A DNA stretch of 64,000 nucleotides from JAJTGZ01 sp964403525 (GTDB taxonomy: Bacteria; Planctomycetota; Phycisphaerae; Phycisphaerales; UBA1924), in assembly GCA_964403525.1 (NCBI GenBank), contig CAYOGE010000011.1:29214-93213 (forward strand), given 5' to 3'. The notes under the pieces were generated by a model. That model worked only from the letters and a program-made list of their open reading frames with translations, had not been told where the DNA came from and did no database searches. Position numbers and translations under genes: made by a program. This document shows positions 59,751-64,000 of the stretch, piece by piece. The number at the start of each line of letters is the position of its first letter. Positions within the stretch are counted from its first letter, which is position 1.

Positions 59751-60650
59751 GTGAGAATCATCTCCGGAGACTACCGCCGCCGCCAGTTGTTCAGCCCCCC
59801 GGGGATGACGACGCGCCCGATCCCCGACCGCGTGAAGGAGGCGCTCTTCTCGATGCTCGGGCTGCGGGTGAAGGGGGCGACGTTCCTGGACTGCTTCGCC
59901 GGGTCGGGGGCGATCGGGCTCGAGGCGCTCTCGCGCGGGGCGGCGTCGTGCCTGTTTGTCGAGAAGGACCGCCACTCCGCCGACACGCTGGAGAAGAACA
60001 TCGCGACGCTGGGGGGCACGTGCGCCGAGCGCAGCACGCTGGTGCGCGGCGATGCGCTGGGCCTGAGCGTCGTCGCCCGCTGCCCGCGCCCGCTCGACCT
60101 CGCGTTCTTTGACCCGCCCTACCCGCTGATCCAGTCGCGGCTGGGGTGGGAGCGCGTCGTGCGGCAGTGCTCGGCGGTGGCGGCGCTGCTGGCCGACGAC
60201 GGGTTCCTGATGCTCCGCACACCGCTGCCGCACATGGTGACCGACGACACCGCCGGGGAGGGGCACGGTGACGATGAGCGGTTGAAGGCGCGGCGGTTCA
60301 AACGCCACGAGAAGCCACGCAAAGGAAAGTGGACCGACGATGACCGCGCGCGCGGGGCGGGGAAAGGGGCCAAGGCGGGCGGCCTGATGATCGGCGGCGA
60401 GATGGTGCAGCCGCTGAGCGAGGAAGAACTGGAGGAACTGGCGGGGGGGGCCGGGGGGGCGGGCGGGGGCAAGGGGATGAAGGGGAGGGGGAAGGGGATG
60501 CCGATCATCCCGCCCGACCTGCTGGCGGCGGCAGCGCTGGCGGTCCCGCCGGTCATCGCCGACTGGACGATCCCCGGCACCCGCGGCCCGGAGACGCACG
60601 CGTACGGCTCGACGGCGGTGCATTTTTACATGAAGCTGCCCGGGGCATGA
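59751..60650 (+). CDS. rsmD: 16S rRNA m2G966 methyltransferase with low-complexity insertion
   Basis: 299 residues against about 190 for typical RsmD. MRIISGDYRRRQL and TRPIPDRVKEALFSML open the protein, FLDCFAGSGAIGLEALSRGA is the SAM-binding loop, and FFDPPYPL is the catalytic NPPF/DPPY motif. After residue about 160 there is an insertion of around 100 residues, charged at first (RRFKRHEKPRKGKWTDDD) and then Gly/Lys-rich (ELAGGAGGAGGGKGMKGRG), before a C-terminal strand that ends the fold. The start is GTG, with TACCCT ending 5 nt upstream. Confidence 0.88.
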   Translation: MRIISGDYRRRQLFSPPGMTTRPIPDRVKEALFSMLGLRVKGATFLDCFAGSGAIGLEALSRGAASCLFVEKDRHSADTLEKNIATLGGTCAERSTLVRGDALGLSVVARCPRPLDLAFFDPPYPLIQSRLGWERVVRQCSAVAALLADDGFLMLRTPLPHMVTDDTAGEGHGDDERLKARRFKRHEKPRKGKWTDDDRARGAGKGAKAGGLMIGGEMVQPLSEEELEELAGGAGGAGGGKGMKGRGKGMPIIPPDLLAAAALAVPPVIADWTIPGTRGPETHAYGSTAVHFYMKLPGA

Positions 60651-60681
60651 AGTCGCCAGATGCGCAGCGCTCCGCGCGGGT

Positions 60682-61419
60682 TCAGCGTGCGCGGCGCGGG
60701 CGCCGTGCGCTGCAGGCGAGCACCAGGCCGGCGACGGGGAGCGCCCCCGGCGTGGGGGCGAACCCCAGCAGCAGCCGCGGCTCAACCATGTGCGGCGAGG
60801 GGATGTCGCTGTAGGCGAAGATCAGTTCGTCGGGCGAGGATCCGTCGAGCGACGAGACCTGGCCGCCGATGACGATGTCGCTCCCCATGTGCCCGACGAT
60901 GTACGCGACAGCGCTCGCCGAGAGGGGGATCGTGATGTCCGTGCCGGCGAGCGACGGGGTGACGTCGTAGGTGCCCCAGAGCGAGCCGGTGCCGAGGGTC
61001 GCCCAGATCGCCAAGGCCTCGGCGATCGTGTGCGGCGCGGCGATCGCCGCGGCGGAGAAGGGCGTGTCGGAGATGCGGAACGTCTCGAACGGGTCGTCGG
61101 AGAAGTAGCCGGGCGTGCCCCCCATCCCGCCCGGGGACGGCAGCAGCGGCATGCGGATCACCAGCGCAGCGGCGGTGACCGGCCCCGGCAGCGCGGCGGG
61201 CAGGTGGAAGGTGAAGAACGTCCGCCGGTCCATCGTGGGACCCGTGGCGGTGGTGCCGGTGAAGTAGTTCTGGAACGCGAGCGTGTTCGAGTACCCGCCG
61301 CCCGCATCGAACCCGCCGACGAGCGACGACGAGATGCTGACGAAGTCGGCGCGGGCGACGGTGGCCATCGCCGCGGTGGCGGCGGATGCGAGCAGGGCGG
61401 CGAGCGTGGTGTTCTTCAC
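60682..61419 (-). CDS. secreted protein with PEP-CTERM-like sorting tail
   Basis: 245 residues. A signal peptide (MKNTTLAALLASAATAAMATVARA) leads into a beta-rich domain without a name. The C-terminus has the three-part sorting pattern: APTPGALP (a PEP-like motif), a hydrophobic stretch VAGLVLACSA and the basic end RRPRRAR. This differs from the dockerin-like tails elsewhere in the window. The GTG start is supported by AAGAGGAG six bases upstream. A CGGTAA-G-TTACCG palindrome lies 24 bp upstream (61443-61455). Confidence 0.8.
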   Translation of the reverse strand: MKNTTLAALLASAATAAMATVARADFVSISSSLVGGFDAGGGYSNTLAFQNYFTGTTATGPTMDRRTFFTFHLPAALPGPVTAAALVIRMPLLPSPGGMGGTPGYFSDDPFETFRISDTPFSAAAIAAPHTIAEALAIWATLGTGSLWGTYDVTPSLAGTDITIPLSASAVAYIVGHMGSDIVIGGQVSSLDGSSPDELIFAYSDIPSPHMVEPRLLLGFAPTPGALPVAGLVLACSARRPRRAR

Positions 61420-61563
61420 GTTGGGCTCCTCTTGCGTGCTACCGGTAAGTTACCGCGCCGCGAGGGCGGTGCCAAGGAATTCTGCGGCTTTCGCGGAAAC
61501 CGGCCTTTGGCACGCGCCAGGCGAGCCTGTAAGCTGTTGCGGAAGTCGGCCTATCTTCTCCCC

Positions 61564-64000
61564 GTGGACCTCCTCCAAGGCCTGAATCAAGCCCAGCGGC
61601 AAGCGGTTGAGCACGGCTCTGCGGGGAGCGAGGGCGGCCCGCTGGTGGTCCTCGCCGGGCCGGGCACGGGCAAGACCCGGCTGATCATCCACCGCGTTGC
61701 GCACATGATCCTTGAGCGCGGCGTGAAGCCCGAGCAGATCGTGGCGCTCACGTTCACCGTCAAGGCGTGCGAGCAGATGCGTCAGCGCCTCGGCGAGCTG
61801 CTCGCGCGGGGCGGGCCGGCCACGGCAGCGCAGGCCAACCTGGTCAACGTCCACACCTACCACGGCTTCGGGCACCGGCTGATCCGGCGGTTCGCCGACC
61901 GGCTCGGCCTGCCGTCGCGGCCGGAGCTGATCGACAGCGCCCAGCGCAAGCGCCTGCTGCGCGGGCTGATCCAGTCCGACAGGCACATGGGCCTGATGCT
62001 CGGCCAGGGTGTCGACGCCGCGGCCGAGCACGCCGGCGGGGTGATCGATGCGCTGCGCGACTACGCGGTGGACGGCGCGGGGGCGGTGGCGTTCGCGGAG
62101 GAGTGGGGGGCAAGGCTGGAGCGCAACGAGGAGGGGCTCGACGCCGCGGCGCTGGCGGGGGCGAAGGCCGAGCGGGCGGTCTTCGAGCAGACAGCGCGCC
62201 TCATGGTGGCGCTCGAAGCGGCGCAGCGCCGGCGCGGCTGGCTCTCGATGAGCGAGCTGATCACCGAGCCGATCCGCCTGCTCCGCTCCGACCGCCTCGC
62301 CCGCGACCTGGTGCGCTCCGAGCTGCGCCACGCGGTGGTCGACGAGTTCCAGGATGTCAACGAGGCGACGATCGTGCTCCTTGAGCAGGTGTTCCCCGCG
62401 TCGGGAACGCCGGACCTGTGCGTCGTGGGCGACGACGATCAGGCGATCTACGGCTTCCGCGGGGCCGACGACCGCGCCTTCGAGAAGTTCGCCGCGCGCT
62501 GGCGCGGGGCGCGCATCGTCAAGCTCGAGGAGAACTACCGCAGCCAGCCGCCGATCATCGCGGTGGCCAACAGCACCATCGCCGCCGCGGCCGAGCGCTT
62601 CGACCCGACCAAGACCGTCCGGCGTGCGGCCGGCGACGCGGACGGGCCTCCGCCCGCCGGCGCGGGCGTCGTCGTCGTTGAGAACGCCCGCTTCGGCGAC
62701 AACGGGGAGCCGATCGCCGCGATGATCCTCGCCGAGCGGCAGAAGAACCCGGCGGTGCGCTGGAAGGACTTCGCCGTCGTCGCCCGCGGTCACGGCGAGC
62801 TCGACAAGGTGTCGCTCGCGCTGGAGGCGGAGGGGATCCCCGTCGTGCGGCGGCGCGAGCGCTCCGCGCTTGGCGACCAGGGCGTGAAGGACCTGATGGC
62901 CTGGTGCCGCGTGCTCGTGAACCCGCGCGACGTCGAGCACGCCCGCCGCCTGCTGCTGAGGCCGCCCGTCGCCTTCAGCGGCCCGCGCGTCATCCGGCTG
63001 CTGGGGCAGTACGCGGGCGTCGCGAGCATCGCCGACATCGGCGAGGGTGAGGACCCCGGCGCGTTCATCCCGTGGCTGGCCGAGCGGCTGCCGGAGGAGC
63101 CGTCGGTCCAGAAGCTCGCGGCGGTCTACAGCGAGTTCCGCGAGAAGTCGGCGGGCCTCCCCGCCGGCGAGCTGCTCTACGAGCTGGCGCTGCGCGTGGA
63201 TGTGGTCCACAACGACCTGCTCCCGGCGTCGCAGCGCGCTGCGCGCCTCGCGGCGGTGGTGAGCCTGCTGCGCTTCGCGATCGGCAGGCAGGCGCGCCTC
63301 CCCGAGCCGGGCGACCTGCGCGCGTTCCTCGAGTACTTCGACGACCTCAACCGGTCTGAGCAGGAGGGGCTCGACGACCAGGCCCGCATCGACGGCGGAG
63401 ACGGCGACGAGGAAGCAGACGGCGACGGCGTGCAGCTGATGACGGCCCACAGCGCCAAGGGGCTGGAGTTTGACACCGTCTTCGTGCCGCGCGTCAACCC
63501 CGGCAACGGCAACTACCCAAGCGTGCGAGCCCCCGAGCCGCGCCTGCCCGTCGGCCTGCTTGAGCGGCACGGCACCGGCGGCGACGCCAGGGCCCGCCAG
63601 CTCGCCGAGGAACGCCGGCTCTTCTACGTTGCCTGCACCCGCGCCGAGCGCCGGCTGGTCATCCTGGGGAACCTGCCAAAGGGCGAGAGCGGCAGCACGC
63701 ACTTCCTGCAGGAGCTCACCACCGCCCGGCCGACCCTCCCGGTCGAGCGGACCGACGCCGAGAGCGTCAACACCGCGTTCCGCTCGGGCGCGGCGGCCAC
63801 CATCGTCACGCAGCTGCGCGAGGGCATCGCCCGTCGCGACCGCACCCGCGTCGCGGAGGAGCTCTCGACGCGCGCGCGGATCGACGCGGCGACCGCGCTC
63901 GACACCGCCGCCGCGCCGTCCGTCGACGCCGCCGCCCTCGCCGCGGTGAGCGAGCGCCTCGCCAGCGCGGCCCGGCGCCTGGCGCTGATCGCCCACGCCC
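61564..64000 (+). CDS. UvrD/PcrA/Rep-type DNA helicase, 3' end beyond window
   Basis: Superfamily 1A ATP-dependent helicase; the first 812 residues are seen. Motifs: QRQAV (Q-motif), Walker A AGPGTGKT, Ia ALTFTVKA, motif II VVDEFQDVN, III GDDDQAIYGFRGA, IV-type LEENYRSQ, V LMTAHSAKGLEFDTVFVP and VI YVACTRAERRL. The order and spacing fit UvrD/PcrA, acting in repair or replication restart. The start is GTG, with TATCTT ending 6 nt upstream. The sequence continues off the right edge in frame (Ala/Arg-rich), so the C-terminal domain cannot be judged. Confidence 0.93.
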   Translation, partial: MDLLQGLNQAQRQAVEHGSAGSEGGPLVVLAGPGTGKTRLIIHRVAHMILERGVKPEQIVALTFTVKACEQMRQRLGELLARGGPATAAQANLVNVHTYHGFGHRLIRRFADRLGLPSRPELIDSAQRKRLLRGLIQSDRHMGLMLGQGVDAAAEHAGGVIDALRDYAVDGAGAVAFAEEWGARLERNEEGLDAAALAGAKAERAVFEQTARLMVALEAAQRRRGWLSMSELITEPIRLLRSDRLARDLVRSELRHAVVDEFQDVNEATIVLLEQVFPASGTPDLCVVGDDDQAIYGFRGADDRAFEKFAARWRGARIVKLEENYRSQPPIIAVANSTIAAAAERFDPTKTVRRAAGDADGPPPAGAGVVVVENARFGDNGEPIAAMILAERQKNPAVRWKDFAVVARGHGELDKVSLALEAEGIPVVRRRERSALGDQGVKDLMAWCRVLVNPRDVEHARRLLLRPPVAFSGPRVIRLLGQYAGVASIADIGEGEDPGAFIPWLAERLPEEPSVQKLAAVYSEFREKSAGLPAGELLYELALRVDVVHNDLLPASQRAARLAAVVSLLRFAIGRQARLPEPGDLRAFLEYFDDLNRSEQEGLDDQARIDGGDGDEEADGDGVQLMTAHSAKGLEFDTVFVPRVNPGNGNYPSVRAPEPRLPVGLLERHGTGGDARARQLAEERRLFYVACTRAERRLVILGNLPKGESGSTHFLQELTTARPTLPVERTDAESVNTAFRSGAAATIVTQLREGIARRDRTRVAEELSTRARIDAATALDTAAAPSVDAAALAAVSERLASAARRLALIAHA

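Noticed and set aside
1..64000. tRNA or rRNA genes
   Set aside because: Intergenic regions were read for cloverleaf-like and rRNA-like segments and none was convincing; a covariance search would be decisive.

Overview
The window looks like a chromosomal segment of a high-GC planctomycete, most likely class Phycisphaerae. The evidence is secreted proteins ending in a paired, glycine-rich dockerin-like domain with a near-terminal Cys, a HAF-type repeat protein, a PEP-CTERM-like protein, class II DAHP synthase, and many GTG/TTG starts. The lineage is inferred from gene content; no rRNA or tRNA gene was found.

Layout. 1-10.5 kb (minus strand): secreted proteins, including three tandem parallel beta-helix paralogues (first one cut by the window edge), a WGEN-repeat protein, a second beta-helix protein and a C39-protease-like protein. 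Most end in the same dockerin-like module. 10.6-16.5 kb: ispE, a Nif3-family gene, an esterase and gltX. 17.6-22.5 kb: two more dockerin-type secreted proteins. 22.6-32.1 kb: glnS, a REP-associated transposase with its hairpins, a glycogen debranching enzyme, guaB and folC. 32.2-41.8 kb: ROK kinase, PIG-L deacetylase, a lipoprotein, dus, tpiA, mgtE, PilZ, DAHP synthase, a Lys-rich protein and rsmE. 43.0-46.5 kb: methionine/threonine biosynthesis, with a promoter and SAM-type riboswitch ahead of a trans-sulfuration enzyme and a fused aspartate kinase-homoserine dehydrogenase. 46.5-53.5 kb: argB, tsaB, an SSS symporter, a DapB-like dehydrogenase, queD and ppk1. 53.6-57.7 kb: an ArsR regulator followed by two SDRs, a nitroreductase and an exported MBL-fold hydrolase, with two palindromic operator candidates. 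58-64 kb: a hypothetical protein, group III truncated haemoglobin, rsmD, a PEP-CTERM-like protein and the start of a UvrD-type helicase.

Four cross-cutting patterns stand out. (1) One C-terminal module is shared by at least five secreted proteins of unrelated architecture. (2) A TANNNT hexamer lies 5-8 nt before the start codon of about twenty genes, which suggests widespread leaderless transcription and decides several GTG/TTG starts. (3) A short palindromic element lies inside the reading frames of gltX and dus. (4) Intergenic repeats are abundant: RAYT/REP hairpins, a 63-bp repeat between convergent genes, and a MITE-like element.
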